Shown: in pieces, positions 1 through 9,329 of the stretch
Numbering within the stretch: position 1 is the first letter of the stretch
Layout of the letters: the number at the start of each line of letters is the position of its first letter
Assembly (NCBI RefSeq): GCF_009696615.1
Contig: NZ_VULO01000001.1
Span: 247,512-311,511 of the forward strand
Reading direction: 5' to 3'
DNA length: 64,000 nt
Source: Scrofimicrobium canadense
Lineage (GTDB): Bacteria; Actinomycetota; Actinomycetes; Actinomycetales; Actinomycetaceae
The notes under the pieces: model-generated
Told to the model about the DNA's origin: nothing
The model's database searches: none
What the model saw: only the letters and a program-made list of their open reading frames with translations
Made by a program: the position numbers and the translations under genes

Positions 1-841
1 ACGCTGCCCTTTGCGCGATGTTGTTGACGTTCGATGTTGAGTGTGACTGAAGTGAGGTGGCAGCCTTGATGATATCTGTGGGCCCAACCATCCATCCCAC
101 GCGCCATCCTGTCATTGCATAAGTCTTCGCAACGCCGTTAAGGACGATTGTTTGATTTGCAAGTTCTGGGACTGCTTCAAGGATGGGAGTGGCCTGCTGA
201 TCGTCGTACACCAATGCTTCGTATATCTCGTCGGTAATAACCCAGATTCCGTGCTCAAGTGCCCAGGATCCAATTGCGCGAGTCTCTTCAAGTGTGTACA
301 CCGAGCCTGTCGGGTTAGAAGGAGAACAGAATATAAGGGCAATAGTGCGCTCAGTGCGTACTGCTTCTAACTGATCAACTGTGACTTTGTAGCCATTGTC
401 GAAGCGGCCTTCGACGGGCACAGTTGTCCCCCCGGCCAGCTGAATGGTCTCGGGATAGGTGGTCCAATATGGCGAAGGCAACAGTACTTCGTCGCCTGGG
501 TTCACTACTGCGGCGCACGCTTGAAATACTGCCTGTTTTCCACCGTTCGTGACTAAAACTTGAGAGGCATCCACCCCGCCAGTACGCTCCGCGATGGCTT
601 GGCGTAGTGGAAGCAGCCCAGGAGTGGGCGAGTAGCGGTAGTTTGCAGGATCCTCTGTTGCTTGCAGAGCTGCATCAACGATATTACGGGGGGTCGGGAA
701 ATCAGGTTCGCCAGCGGCAAAGCCAATGACGGGCTTACCTTCGGCTTTGAGTGCTTTAGCTTTAGCATCGACTGCTAACGTGGCTGAGGGGGCGATGGCG
801 GCGAGACGGGCAGATACGCGATGCAGAGGTTCTTTGTTCAC
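1..841 (-). CDS. aspartate aminotransferase (partial, C-terminus off window)
   Basis: Class I PLP-dependent aminotransferase, probably aspartate/2-oxoglutarate. The gene runs leftward off the window, so only about 280 N-terminal residues are visible. Reading from a GTG at 841 the protein begins [20 protein letters not shown], the usual N-terminus of actinobacterial AspC. The pattern [15 protein letters not shown] near position 110 holds the Schiff-base lysine. SPSNPTG and ITDEIYE, typical of the fold, are also present. No strong ribosome binding site is seen before the GTG. The gene is divergent from tRNA-Trp/secE. Its placement beside secE-nusG is common in actinobacteria. Substrate is inferred from family; other alpha-aminotransferases cannot be excluded. 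Confidence 0.88.
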   Translation of the reverse strand, partial: MNKEPLHRVSARLAAIAPSATLAVDAKAKALKAEGKPVIGFAAGEPDFPTPRNIVDAALQATEDPANYRYSPTPGLLPLRQAIAERTGGVDASQVLVTNGGKQAVFQACAAVVNPGDEVLLPSPYWTTYPETIQLAGGTTVPVEGRFDNGYKVTVDQLEAVRTERTIALIFCSPSNPTGSVYTLEETRAIGSWALEHGIWVITDEIYEALVYDDQQATPILEAVPELANQTIVLNGVAKTYAMTGWRVGWMVGPTDIIKAATSLQSHSTSNVNNIAQRAA

Positions 842-891
842 GTCGCAATAGTCGCACAGCTCTCGAAAGTCGTCTAGTGGTGTCCTGGTAG

Positions 892-922
892 TTGGACATG
901 GGGCATATAAAACTACTAGACT
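892..922 (+). promoter_or_regulatory. possible promoter of tRNA-Trp/secE
   Basis: TTGGAC at 892-897 followed about 17-19 bases later by TACTAGACT, which can hold a -10 box (TACTAG or TAGACT). It lies 25-30 bases before the tRNA start. This is a match by eye to a sigma-70-type promoter only. Confidence 0.4.
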
Positions 923-946
923 CTTCCAAGGTTCTTATGGGCCAGT

Positions 947-1019
947 AGGGCAGTGGCGCAATTGGTAGCGCACCGGTCTCCAAAACCGGCGGTTGCGAGT
1001 TCGAGTCTCGCCTGCCCTG
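947..1019 (+). tRNA. tRNA-Trp (CCA anticodon)
   Basis: A complete 73-nt cloverleaf. The acceptor stem AGGGCAG (947-953) pairs with CTGCCCT (1012-1018), with G as discriminator. The anticodon loop reads CTCCAAA and so gives anticodon CCA. The T-loop is TTCGAGT. The CCA tail is not encoded. It lies 46 bases before secE and is probably co-transcribed with it, a common actinobacterial arrangement. Confidence 0.97.
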
Positions 1020-1064
1020 CGGTTGACGTATCGTAGGTTGTGAAGAGGCTATAAAGGAGGGGTT

Positions 1065-1343
1065 ATGTCTGACGCGGCAGTCCCAGCAGCAGACCCCCAG
1101 AAGAAGGGGCGCCCGACTCGTAAGCGCGATGAAGTGCCCAGCGATGAAAAGATTGGTTTTTTCGCAAGGATCGTCAGGTTTGTCAGGGAGATTATTGCGG
1201 AAATGAAAAAAGTACGCTACCCCACAAAAGCGGAATTGTGGATGTATTTCTTAGTGGTCATAGTATTTGTGGCCATTCTCATGGCTTATACAGGACTGAT
1301 TGACTTCGGCTCTGAAGCGCTCAGTGAGTTAGTATTTGGTTAG
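1065..1343 (+). CDS. secE: preprotein translocase subunit SecE
   Basis: Small essential subunit of the SecYEG membrane channel for protein export. The protein has 92 residues: a charged, lysine-rich N-terminal tail, the conserved amphipathic segment [20 protein letters not shown] (about residues 40-60), then one transmembrane helix (about 62-82). The single-helix form is usual outside enterobacteria. A strong ribosome binding site AAGGAGG stands at 1054-1060, just before the ATG. Followed by nusG, the standard order. Confidence 0.96.
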   Translation: MSDAAVPAADPQKKGRPTRKRDEVPSDEKIGFFARIVRFVREIIAEMKKVRYPTKAELWMYFLVVIVFVAILMAYTGLIDFGSEALSELVFG

Positions 1344-1349
1344 ACATGA

Positions 1350-1387
1350 AAACCCGCCAGCAGAGATACTGCAGGCGGGTTTCTTGA
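1350..1387 (+). terminator. hairpin between secE and nusG (terminator or attenuator)
   Basis: AAACCCGCC at 1350-1358 pairs with GGCGGGTTT at 1374-1382, followed by CTTG rather than a long T-run. It sits between the secE stop and the nusG ribosome binding site. It may lower or regulate read-through from secE into nusG, or mark a processing point. Confidence 0.6.
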
Positions 1388-1404
1388 TAGACCAGGAGGA
1401 ATAC

Positions 1405-2169
1405 GTGGCTGATCTGGAAGAGTCGTGGGATATCACCTCGGATGATGTCGTAGACGTTGATGAGATTGAAGAGCCTGCGATCGTTGAAGAAGAATTAACT
1501 GAACAACAGGATGTGCCGGTTGAGTCTGAGGAACAACCACAAGCGATAGCTGAGACTAGTGAGGACCTGATTCAGGCTCTCAAAGATGAGCTGATGAGTG
1601 TGCCTGGCGATTGGTATGTTCTCCATACCTACTCTGGTCACGAAAGAAAAGTGAAAGCTAATCTGGAGCAACGAATTCTCAACTACGACATGGAGAATCG
1701 TATTTTCCGTGTCGAGGTTCCTATGGAAGAGGTCTGGGAGGTTAAGAACACTGTACGTAAGAAGGTACAACGTGTTCGGATGCCTGGATATGCATTGGTT
1801 TGTATGGATTTGGACGAGGCGTCTTGGCGAGTTGTCAAGGAAACTCCTGCCGTGACCGGATTTGTTGGCGACCAATACGACCCACTGCCCATTACTGTCG
1901 ATGAAGTCGTCGACATGCTTGCTCCTGGAATGATTGCAGCCGAGGTTTCAGAGGGAACGGCTCCTGCAGCAGAGATCAAGACTCCGATTGTGTCTGATTT
2001 TGAGGTTGGCGAGGTTGTCACTGTCATTGATGGCCCATTTGATGGCATGAGCGCTTCGATCGCGGAAATCATGACTGAAACACAAAAGCTTAAGGTCTTG
2101 GTGACGATCTTCGAACGTGAAACCCCTATGGAGTTGGGATTCAACCAAGTTCGCAAGAACGAAGCCTAG
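1405..2169 (+). CDS. nusG: transcription termination/antitermination factor NusG
   Basis: RNA polymerase-bound elongation factor acting in pausing, Rho-dependent termination and coupling to ribosomes. GTG at 1405 is chosen because AGGAGGA lies at 1395-1401 just before it. The frame stays open further upstream, but that would run through the hairpin between secE and nusG. The 254-residue protein has an acidic N-terminal extension of about 65 residues, frequent in actinobacteria, then the NGN domain beginning [20 protein letters not shown], and a C-terminal KOW domain with [15 protein letters not shown]. Confidence 0.96.
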   Translation: MADLEESWDITSDDVVDVDEIEEPAIVEEELTEQQDVPVESEEQPQAIAETSEDLIQALKDELMSVPGDWYVLHTYSGHERKVKANLEQRILNYDMENRIFRVEVPMEEVWEVKNTVRKKVQRVRMPGYALVCMDLDEASWRVVKETPAVTGFVGDQYDPLPITVDEVVDMLAPGMIAAEVSEGTAPAAEIKTPIVSDFEVGEVVTVIDGPFDGMSASIAEIMTETQKLKVLVTIFERETPMELGFNQVRKNEA

Positions 2170-2245
2170 ATAGATTATTTACTGGTGCGTGATATGCCCC
2201 ACGGGATTACCTAACTGGCCCTGTAGCGCACTAGAATCGAGATTT

Positions 2246-2270
2246 GTGTGCACAGCTGCGCTGTGCGCGC
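2246..2270 (+). promoter_or_regulatory. hairpin in the rplK leader
   Basis: GCACAGC (2250-2256) and GCTGTGC (2260-2266) form a perfect 7-bp stem with a 3-base loop in the 168-base gap between nusG and rplK. Its role is unknown; a leader element of the L11 operon is one possibility. No convincing promoter was identified in this gap. Confidence 0.3.
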
Positions 2271-2337
2271 CAAAAGTTGTTGGACTCTTGTTCAATAATG
2301 CTAGTTCAATGAAATAGTTGAAGAAGGACCCGAAATA

Positions 2338-2769
2338 ATGGCACCGAAGAAGAAGGTAACTGGGCTCATCAAGCTCCAGATTCCTGCCGGCCAGGCAAAT
2401 CCTGCTCCGCCAGTTGGCCCAGCTTTAGGTCAGCACGGCGTGAACATCATGGAGTTCTGCAAGGCCTACAATGCTGCGACTGAGTCTCAGCGCGGAAATA
2501 TTATCCCTGTAGAGATCACCGTCTATGAAGATCGTTCATTCGACTTCATTACAAAGACTCCCCCTGCAGCTGAACTTATTAAGAAAGCTGCCGGCGTCGC
2601 TAAAGGCTCGTCAACTCCTCATACGGATAAAGTTGCGAAGCTCAGCTCAGCTCAGGTCAAGGAGATCGCAGAGACAAAGCTCCAGGACCTCAATGCTAAT
2701 GATGTTGAAGCAGCTATGAAGATTATTGCCGGTACCGCCCGTTCCATGGGCATCACCGTCGAAGACTGA
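2338..2769 (+). CDS. rplK: 50S ribosomal protein L11
   Basis: Component of the GTPase-associated centre of the 50S subunit; binds 23S rRNA and takes part in the stringent response. At 143 residues it has the normal length. It opens [20 protein letters not shown] and contains [20 protein letters not shown], both diagnostic. The ribosome binding site is GAAGGA. It forms an operon with rplA 62 bases downstream. Confidence 0.98.
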   Translation: MAPKKKVTGLIKLQIPAGQANPAPPVGPALGQHGVNIMEFCKAYNAATESQRGNIIPVEITVYEDRSFDFITKTPPAAELIKKAAGVAKGSSTPHTDKVAKLSSAQVKEIAETKLQDLNANDVEAAMKIIAGTARSMGITVED

Positions 2770-2831
2770 CCATACCCAAACCGTGGTAGGGACGCGCAGC
2801 CCGCACACCACGACTGCCAAGGAGAAGCAGA

Positions 2832-3539
2832 ATGGCAAAGCGCTCTAAGAAATACCGCGCCGCGGAAGAGAAAATTGTTTCCGGCGTGCTCTACACACCT
2901 CTCGAAGCAATGAAACTGGCTATCGAGACATCCGTGACTTCATTTCCCTCAACAGTTGAGGGTGTCTTCCGCCTGGGTGTAGACCCGCGTAAGGCTGATC
3001 AAATGGTTCGCGGCACTGTTACCTTGCCTAACGGCACCGGCAAGACCGCTCGGGTCCTGGTCTTTGCTCAAGGTGACAAGGCACAGCAAGCGATCGATGC
3101 AGGTGCGGATGAAGTCGGTGGCGACGAGCTGATTGAAAAAGTTGCTGGCGGATACACCGATTTTGATGTAGCCGTTGCTACACCCGACATGATGGGCAAA
3201 GTAGGACGCCTGGGCCGTGTGCTCGGCCCTCGTGGACTTATGCCTAACCCCAAGACCGGTACAGTGACCATGGATGTGGCCAAAGCGATCAACGATATTA
3301 AAGGTGGTCGTATTGAGTTCCGTGTCGACAAGCACGGAAATGTTCCTTTCATCCTGGGGAAGACCTCTTTCACACCCGAACAGCTCACAGAGAACTATGC
3401 CGCGGTTCTGGATGAGATTCTGCGCCTGAAGCCCACTTCGGCAAAGGGACGTTATCTCTTGAAAGCTACAGTGGCAACAACCATGGGACCTGGAATTCCA
3501 GTAGATACCTCGAAGACAAAAGATCTTTTAGAAGGCTAA
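2832..3539 (+). CDS. rplA: 50S ribosomal protein L1
   Basis: L1-stalk protein of the 50S subunit and, in well-studied bacteria, translational repressor of its own operon. The 235-residue length is normal. It contains the signature [20 protein letters not shown] (about residues 126-145) and the start [15 protein letters not shown]. Ribosome binding site AAGGAG at 2819-2824. Last gene before a strong terminator. Confidence 0.98.
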   Translation: MAKRSKKYRAAEEKIVSGVLYTPLEAMKLAIETSVTSFPSTVEGVFRLGVDPRKADQMVRGTVTLPNGTGKTARVLVFAQGDKAQQAIDAGADEVGGDELIEKVAGGYTDFDVAVATPDMMGKVGRLGRVLGPRGLMPNPKTGTVTMDVAKAINDIKGGRIEFRVDKHGNVPFILGKTSFTPEQLTENYAAVLDEILRLKPTSAKGRYLLKATVATTMGPGIPVDTSKTKDLLEG

Positions 3540-3580
3540 CAACCTAGAGATATTGCTTCGTGAAATAACTGAAAACGTAA

Positions 3581-3630
3581 CCGTGTGGGGCATGTCGGAT
3601 AATTTCTCCGACATGCCCCACACGGTGTTT
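3581..3630 (+). terminator. terminator after rplA
   Basis: A perfect 19-bp stem: 3581-3599 pairs with 3607-3625 around a 7-base loop, then GTGTTT. It ends the secE-nusG-rplK-rplA run and can also serve the convergent minus-strand lipoprotein gene. Confidence 0.88.
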
Positions 3631-3668
3631 AAGAGAAAAGCAGATAAGACTTTTCGATTGTGCCTGGT

Positions 3669-4685
3669 CTACTCGTAGATAACAGCTTTGATTTCATCGG
3701 TGTCGATGTTGTCTTTGGTGTACCAGAAGAAGCCTGTGTCGATAGTCTTTGGAAGTTCCTTACCTTCGATTGCCTCCACAGCAGCTTTCACCGTCTCGTA
3801 TCCCATTCCAACTGGGTTTTGAGTGATGGCCCCGTACATAAGTCCATTGCGAATCGCATCGATCTGGGCCTTGCCAGAGTCGAATCCTACGACGATCAGT
3901 TCTCCATCGGAGATTCCTGTTTCCTTGACGCCCTGGACGACTCCAATTGCAGAGCCTTCATTGGAACCGTAGATTCCTTTCAAATCCGGATGAGCAGCAA
4001 GAATCGCCTTCGTAAGGTCAGCAGATTTTGCCTGATCGCCACCCCCGTACTGAATATCGACAATCTCGATCTTAGGTTCGTTCTGTTCCATGTAGTCCTT
4101 GAAGCCATAGCGGCGATCCTGACCGGTCACGGAGGTTTGATCATGGACAACCATTGCTACTTTGCCTTCGTGATTTATCCCTTCGGCCATCTGCTTGGCG
4201 GCTTCTGCGGCCGCGGCCTTGTTGTCCGTTGAGGCCGTGGTGACCGGTATCTCGGAATCGACACCAGAATCGAATGCAATAATGGGAATACCAGCTGCTT
4301 CAGCTTGCTGTAACAGGGGCGTTGCAGCCTGGGAATCAAGAGCTGCGAACCCTATCGCCTGTGGGTTTTTGTCCAGAGCAGTCTGAAGCTGCTGTATTTG
4401 CTGGTCAACGTCAGCCTCAGAATCGGGTCCTTCAAAAGTCACTGTGACTCCGAATTCTTCTGCCGCCTGGTCGGCCCCAGTCTTTACCGCCTGCCAGAAC
4501 TGATGCTGGAATCCTTTGGAAACGATAGCGACATAAGGTTTGTCGCCAGTAGTGTCGGTGGTTGCGCCGTCAGAGCCAGAGACGGCATCTCCCGAGGTGG
4601 AACTGGAACCTCCTCCGCAGCCAGCGAGGGCGAGAGCGGCAACTTCCACACCAGTAGCGAGGGCTGATAGTCGTAACTTCTTCAT
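3669..4685 (-). CDS. sugar ABC transporter substrate-binding lipoprotein
   Basis: Ribose-type (RbsB, Peripla_BP_4) solute-binding protein on the outer face of the membrane. ATG at 4685 is chosen because AAAGGAG lies just upstream and the product begins with a lipoprotein signal: MKKLRLSALATG, hydrophobic core, lipobox LALAGC at about residues 22-27, then a Ser/Gly/Asp-rich linker. Two alternating Rossmann-like lobes follow, with YVAIVSKGFQHQFW at the start and GIYGSNEGSAIGVV and VVGFDSG near the C-terminus. At 338 residues it is full length. No permease or ATPase gene is adjacent: an insertion sequence begins 37 bases upstream of the start codon, so the native promoter has been separated. Ligand unknown. 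Confidence 0.88.
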   Translation of the reverse strand: MKKLRLSALATGVEVAALALAGCGGGSSSTSGDAVSGSDGATTDTTGDKPYVAIVSKGFQHQFWQAVKTGADQAAEEFGVTVTFEGPDSEADVDQQIQQLQTALDKNPQAIGFAALDSQAATPLLQQAEAAGIPIIAFDSGVDSEIPVTTASTDNKAAAAEAAKQMAEGINHEGKVAMVVHDQTSVTGQDRRYGFKDYMEQNEPKIEIVDIQYGGGDQAKSADLTKAILAAHPDLKGIYGSNEGSAIGVVQGVKETGISDGELIVVGFDSGKAQIDAIRNGLMYGAITQNPVGMGYETVKAAVEAIEGKELPKTIDTGFFWYTKDNIDTDEIKAVIYE

Positions 4686-4722
4686 TACTACTCCTTTATA
4701 TTCTTTTATTTTCTGGTCAAGG

Positions 4723-6401
4723 CCTGACTTGCACAGGTGGCGTACTTTTTGATGGTTTTCGATTTTGTTTTGCCTGTTCATTGGTGGTTTGTTGGTGGGG
4801 TTTGGGTCACTAATGTGGTGGGTAGAATGGGTGGGTGGCCCCATTTTTGCGGAAGGTGCAGACGGTGTCGGGAGCGACCGCGGTCCAAATCGTAGAGAAG
4901 GTCGGCCGACAGAATCGGGTGCTAGAGCATTTAGGGTCGGCTCACACCCCGGGGGAACTGGCTGTGTTGATGGAAGCGGGCCGCAGGAAACTACATGTGG
5001 GGCAGGGAGAGCTACCCCTTGGCCTGGACCGTGAGTCCTTGGTGGGGCAGGCAGTGGTGGAGCATTCCACGTCTCGCCTGCTGGTAGAAGTAATCCGCGG
5101 CGCGTGGGAGCATCTCGGTTTCGATCAGATTGATGATGAGGCGTTCTTCCAACTGGTCCTGGCTCGCCTTGTGGAACCAACCTTGATGACCGACAGCCGC
5201 AGGCTCATCAGCGAGTTAGGGCTCACTCCGGCGCATCGAAACACGTTCCACGCCGCCTTGAAACGCTGCGAGGGCAAGGATTACCGGGACCGGGTAGCGA
5301 AGGCCTGTTACACGTATGCAGTGAACACTGCGGGGATCTCGCTACTGCTCTACGACGTGACGACCTTGTATTTCGAGGCTGAAAAAGAAGACGATCTGCG
5401 GAAAGTGGGATATTCCAAAGAACGGCGGGTGGACCCCCAAGTCGTCGTGGGACTACTAGTGGACCGGGCGGGGTTTCCCCTGGAGATCCACTGCTTCGAG
5501 GGAAACAAGGCCGAAACGCAGACCATCATCCCGGTCGTGAAAGCTTTCCAGGAACGCCACAGTATTGCTGACATGGTCGTGGTAGCAGATGCGGGGATGC
5601 TTTCCGCTACTAACCTCGATGCACTAGAAGAAGCCGGTTTGCGGTTCATTGTTGGCTCCCGGATGACGAAGGCCCCTGAGGATTTAGCCTCTCATTTCCG
5701 GTGGCACGGAGACACAGCGGAAGACGGGGAAATAGTTGACACGGTCACCACGCGCCGTGGCAGGCCCGACCCAGAGAGAGTCAACCGTTTAGCAGAACCC
5801 ACCTGGAATCCCGAAGAAGAAGCACACCAGGGTTTGTGGCGCACTGTGTGGCAACACCGAGTGAAACGGGCTGTGAGGGACCGGAAAACGTTGAACCTAC
5901 AACGGAACAGGGCGCTATCCATCATTGAGGGCAACAAGACGGTCAAATCAGCGAGGTTCATCAAAACCCGTGGTGCTACCCGGAGCCTGGATGAAGCCTC
6001 CTGGGAGAGGGCCCTCAGCCTCGCGGGATGGAAAGGGTACGTCACGAATATCCCCAGGAGCATGATGAGTGCCGGGGAGGTCATTAGTTCCTACCACGAG
6101 CTATGGCACGTGGAGCAGTCTTTCCCGATGAGTAAGACTGACCTGAGAGCCCGGCCTATGTTTCACCACACCAAAGACGCTATCGAAGCCCACCTGACAA
6201 TTGTGTTCACCTCCCTCGCGGTCAGTCGCTACCTGTACCAGACCACCGGGTATAGCCTGAAACGCCTGATCCAGGCCCTGAAACCCCTCCAAGACGTCAC
6301 CATCAACCCGAACGGCCACACCATCACCGCCGCCCCAACCCTAAACGCCGACGCCCACAAAACCCTCAGCAACCTGGGTCACTAAACCTGTGCAAGTCAG
6401 G
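4723..6401 (+). mobile_element. insertion sequence, IS1634 family
   Basis: A single transposase gene bounded by 16-base inverted repeats: CCTGACTTGCACAGGT at 4723-4738 and its exact reverse complement at 6386-6401. The right repeat begins one base after the transposase stop. No clear target duplication could be read at the flanks (CAAGG left, TGAGA right), so the exact ends may differ by a few bases or the copy may be old or recombined. It separates the lipoprotein gene from the 3' end of the BCCT transporter gene. Confidence 0.85.
4835..6385 (+). CDS. IS1634-family transposase
   Basis: DDE transposase of 516 residues, apparently intact. GTG start at 4835. Recognisable features are LLYDVTTLYFEAEKEDDLRK (about 170-190, first catalytic Asp in DVTTLYF), VVVADAGM (about 248, second Asp) and the late helix ELWHVEQSFPMSKTDLRARP (about 425-445, catalytic Glu). 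The spacing and the words VGYSKERRVDPQVVVGLL match IS1634-type elements of actinobacteria. No frameshift or stop interrupts the frame, so this copy may be active. Confidence 0.93.
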   Translation: MAPFLRKVQTVSGATAVQIVEKVGRQNRVLEHLGSAHTPGELAVLMEAGRRKLHVGQGELPLGLDRESLVGQAVVEHSTSRLLVEVIRGAWEHLGFDQIDDEAFFQLVLARLVEPTLMTDSRRLISELGLTPAHRNTFHAALKRCEGKDYRDRVAKACYTYAVNTAGISLLLYDVTTLYFEAEKEDDLRKVGYSKERRVDPQVVVGLLVDRAGFPLEIHCFEGNKAETQTIIPVVKAFQERHSIADMVVVADAGMLSATNLDALEEAGLRFIVGSRMTKAPEDLASHFRWHGDTAEDGEIVDTVTTRRGRPDPERVNRLAEPTWNPEEEAHQGLWRTVWQHRVKRAVRDRKTLNLQRNRALSIIEGNKTVKSARFIKTRGATRSLDEASWERALSLAGWKGYVTNIPRSMMSAGEVISSYHELWHVEQSFPMSKTDLRARPMFHHTKDAIEAHLTIVFTSLAVSRYLYQTTGYSLKRLIQALKPLQDVTINPNGHTITAAPTLNADAHKTLSNLGH

Positions 6402-6455
6402 TGAGATTTGTGTCTATTTCGTTATGTTTCGAAAATAATTAAATAGTGGAGCTAC

Positions 6456-8012
6456 CTAATCGGTGAGTGCTGCCACACGGGCATAAGACATCTCTTCTAG
6501 CTTTGTGTTTTCTTGTTTAAGGAGGCGATACAACCCGACCATCACGAAAATGAGAACAAAGGAGAAAGGAAGCCCAAGGATGACCGTTGCGCTTTGCAAT
6601 GCTCCAATCCCCCCCACTACTAGCATCGCCAAAGTAAGACCCCCGGTCATGCATGCCCAAAATATTCGCAGACCCGAGCCTGCTTCGGCCTCATCATTGG
6701 GAAGGATCGACGTGAGGTTGGCCATGACAAGCGCTGCAGAGTCTGCTGATGTTACGTAGAAAAGTAGAGCGGTGATAGTTGCGATTCCTGCAAGAAAAGT
6801 AAAACCAGGATATTCCATGAGGAGAAGATAGAAACCGGTTGGCGGGTCCTGCATGGTTGCGACTCCAAAGTCCCGATTCCCACTGCGAACCAAATCAAGC
6901 GCAGAATTCCCGTAGATAGACACCCACATGACGATGTATCCAAACGGGATAACGAGAGAACCAAAGACGACTTGACGAAGCGTGCGTCCCCTCGAAATTC
7001 GGGCAACAAAAAGGCCTACAAAGGCTGCCCACGCAACCCACCAAGCCCAAAAGAAAAGAGTCCAATCTTGCATCCAGCTGCCAGTGTCCTCAAATGCGAA
7101 AGTCTGAAGAATCATGCCAGGGAAGAGCCTGAAGAAGTCTCCCACATTGAGGACTAGGCCTTCGAGCAAGAACTGAGTCTTACCTGTGATGACAATCCAC
7201 AGTGTAAGGACTCCAGCGGCGATCACGTTGAGTTCAGAGAGCCTACGAATACCACGCTTTACGCCGCTTACAGCCGATAGTGTGGCCACCAGCACACCCA
7301 AGGCAATAATGATGAGTTGCACGGGAACTGAACGGGGAATCCCAAAGATAATTTCTAAACCGACATTGACCATCACAACACCGATTCCCAAAGTGGTGGC
7401 CACGCCAAAAATAGTTGCAAGAATGGCGGCAACATCAACGGTGTCACCAATGCGTCCATTGGCCCTCTCACCTAAGAGGGGGAAGAGTGCTGCGCGGACA
7501 ACGAGAGGCCGGCCTAAACGATATGCCACAATTCCCAGCACCACGCCCATAAGGGCGTACATCGCCCATCCGACTATGCCGTAGTGGAACATTGTCCAGG
7601 CCGTCGCTTCTCGAGCGGCATCGACAGTTTCAGCTGGAGTGGAGGGTGGAGCCATGTATTGAGAAATAGGTTCGGCAACGGCAAAATACATGAGGTCGGT
7701 GCCAATTCCAACAGCAAAGAGCATTGCTGTCCACGTCAGCGGCTTAAACTCTGGAGTTGAATCATCTGGTCCAAGTTTGATGCGCCCATATTTGGAGCAC
7801 GCAAGGAAGATCATGAAAAAGAGGATGGTGGCGCCAAGTGCAACGTAGAACCAGCCAAAGCTGTCAGCAATCCACGATGCGGCGGCTCCTAAGACTGACT
7901 GAACTGACGTAGGTGAGATGAGACCCCACAATGTGATGCTTAGGATGAGCACCGCAGACGGTATGAGGACACGCCAATTGACGCGTGGTGCAGGTGGGGC
8001 AGAAAGAGGCAT
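6456..8012 (-). CDS. BCCT family choline/betaine transporter (BetT-like)
   Basis: Secondary transporter of the betaine/choline/carnitine family, 518 residues, about 12 transmembrane segments. The fourth-helix region reads FAVGIGTDLMYFAVAEPISQ, closer to the GIGIDLMFFSVAEP of proton-coupled choline carriers such as BetT than to the GMGIG of sodium-coupled BetP. The family signature FFWAWWVAWAAFVGLFVARI lies near residue 320. It is the last gene of a minus-strand run, 24 bases after the HdeD-like gene. No long C-terminal osmosensing tail is present. Exact substrate and coupling ion are inferred. Confidence 0.88.
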   Translation of the reverse strand: MPLSAPPAPRVNWRVLIPSAVLILSITLWGLISPTSVQSVLGAAASWIADSFGWFYVALGATILFFMIFLACSKYGRIKLGPDDSTPEFKPLTWTAMLFAVGIGTDLMYFAVAEPISQYMAPPSTPAETVDAAREATAWTMFHYGIVGWAMYALMGVVLGIVAYRLGRPLVVRAALFPLLGERANGRIGDTVDVAAILATIFGVATTLGIGVVMVNVGLEIIFGIPRSVPVQLIIIALGVLVATLSAVSGVKRGIRRLSELNVIAAGVLTLWIVITGKTQFLLEGLVLNVGDFFRLFPGMILQTFAFEDTGSWMQDWTLFFWAWWVAWAAFVGLFVARISRGRTLRQVVFGSLVIPFGYIVMWVSIYGNSALDLVRSGNRDFGVATMQDPPTGFYLLLMEYPGFTFLAGIATITALLFYVTSADSAALVMANLTSILPNDEAEAGSGLRIFWACMTGGLTLAMLVVGGIGALQSATVILGLPFSFVLIFVMVGLYRLLKQENTKLEEMSYARVAALTD

Positions 8013-8036
8013 TGCATACTCGAAATCAGTTAGACA

Positions 8037-8612
8037 CTATTTATCGCGTGGCTGGACAAAAGCTCGATAAAAGCGAATGAGACCGAGAATCACCAGCGCA
8101 ACTCCCAAATAGATTACCACGAAGGTATATCCCCACAGCGGCTGTATCAAGAGAACGACACCAGCCGTGATAGCGATAATGCCAAACACAAGACTCCATA
8201 CGGTGTCTGAACGGGAGAAATATCCATAAAGAGAGAGCCCTCCATCTACAAGCCAAACCAGTCCGAGTGTGATAGCAAGAAGCCAGGTCACGATTTCTTT
8301 AAAATCACCAAAATTGGCCAGTGCAACGATTCCGGCCACAAGACAAGCTATTCCGATCGCTCCATAGCTGATGCGTCCCCATGCTTGCAACTGCTTGCTG
8401 ATAAATGCCATGGTCACCGCAACTATGCCAGCAACTAATGCGTAGATCGCTAAAGCGATTGTGACAATCATGCCGGGAACACCGGGGTTAACTAAGAGAA
8501 TGATGCCAATGATTACGCTTGCTAGGCCAATGATGCCCCAAGAGATTCGCATAGCATTGCGCCGTGATTCAACTACATCAATTTCAACTCTGGGTGGATT
8601 GGTATTTCTCAT
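8037..8612 (-). CDS. HdeD/DUF308 family membrane protein
   Basis: Small integral membrane protein of 191 residues with six predicted hydrophobic segments in three alternating pairs, as in the HdeD/DUF308 family (HdeD in Escherichia coli is linked to acid resistance). The segments begin SWGIIGLASVIIGIILLV and end GVALVILGLIRFYRAFV. It is the fourth gene of the minus-strand run and sits between the esterase and the BCCT transporter. Molecular function of the family in actinobacteria is unknown. Confidence 0.75.
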   Translation of the reverse strand: MRNTNPPRVEIDVVESRRNAMRISWGIIGLASVIIGIILLVNPGVPGMIVTIALAIYALVAGIVAVTMAFISKQLQAWGRISYGAIGIACLVAGIVALANFGDFKEIVTWLLAITLGLVWLVDGGLSLYGYFSRSDTVWSLVFGIIAITAGVVLLIQPLWGYTFVVIYLGVALVILGLIRFYRAFVQPRDK

Positions 8613-8642
8613 CTTCTCGCCCCTCGTATATTGGTGAAAGTG

Positions 8643-9329
8643 CTATTGTGACACCGTTTTGATAGCGATGGGCAGCCAATGTTTCCAAAACTGGAAATCA
8701 TGTCCACCTGGTCCAGAATCGAAGACCACTTCGGGGTGAGCCTCTACGAACCGCAGATTCTGTTGAAAGAGGCGGTCCTCTGTCCCACAACAGGCAAAAA
8801 GGGGTATGCGAGGAGCGTTCCTGGCAACAAGATCGTCAGGGCTTCTAGGTGCATCTGGGTTCCCAAATCCCAATTGATACAGGTCTGGATGACGAGAGCG
8901 AAATGCCGCCTCGCTAATATCGAGTGTTCCAGAAAGAGAAAAGGCTCCGATGAAATCATCGGGATAGTCAAAGGCAGCTCGAAAAGCGCCGTATCCACCC
9001 ATTGATAGTCCTCCGATAAGAGAACCGGGCTTCAAGTGTAGCTGGCGATGTAGCAGCTCGGGAAGTTCGGAACCAACCCAGCGTCCCCACGGCAGCCCCA
9101 ACTCTTGATCAATCCAAAATGACCGTTGCCCATCGGGTAACGCGATAGTGAGATTGTATTGCCGCGCCAAACCGAGTAAATCTGCGCGGAACCACTGCAT
9201 GTGGTTGCCGGTAAGTCCATGGAGAAGAATCAGCAGACGCGAATCGGTGCGATCCGAACTGACAATCGCCACGGAGGTGTCCATATCTAACGACTCAGAA
9301 CGCAGCTGAGTCCACAATTGGGTGCTCAT
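8643..9329 (-). CDS. alpha/beta-hydrolase esterase
   Basis: Serine hydrolase of 228 residues resembling tributyrin esterase/esterase D. The oxyanion region is LLILLHGLTGNHMQW. The nucleophile elbow is GLSMGGYGAF (Ser about residue 122). The acid is probably in CGTEDRLFQQ, and the catalytic His in PGGHDFQFWKHWL near the C-terminus. No signal peptide, so probably cytoplasmic. Its start overlaps the end of the AspT-like gene by 4 bases (ATGA), which implies translational coupling. Natural substrate unknown. Confidence 0.85.
   Translation of the reverse strand: MSTQLWTQLRSESLDMDTSVAIVSSDRTDSRLLILLHGLTGNHMQWFRADLLGLARQYNLTIALPDGQRSFWIDQELGLPWGRWVGSELPELLHRQLHLKPGSLIGGLSMGGYGAFRAAFDYPDDFIGAFSLSGTLDISEAAFRSRHPDLYQLGFGNPDAPRSPDDLVARNAPRIPLFACCGTEDRLFQQNLRFVEAHPEVVFDSGPGGHDFQFWKHWLPIAIKTVSQ

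Noticed and set aside
1336..1404. Upstream extension of the nusG frame to 1336
   Set aside because: It would run through a terminator-like hairpin and overlap secE, and a strong ribosome binding site stands just before GTG 1405.
4686..5180. Upstream extension of the lipoprotein frame into the insertion sequence
   Set aside because: It would put an Arg/Pro-rich segment before a textbook lipoprotein signal; ATG 4685 has a good ribosome binding site.
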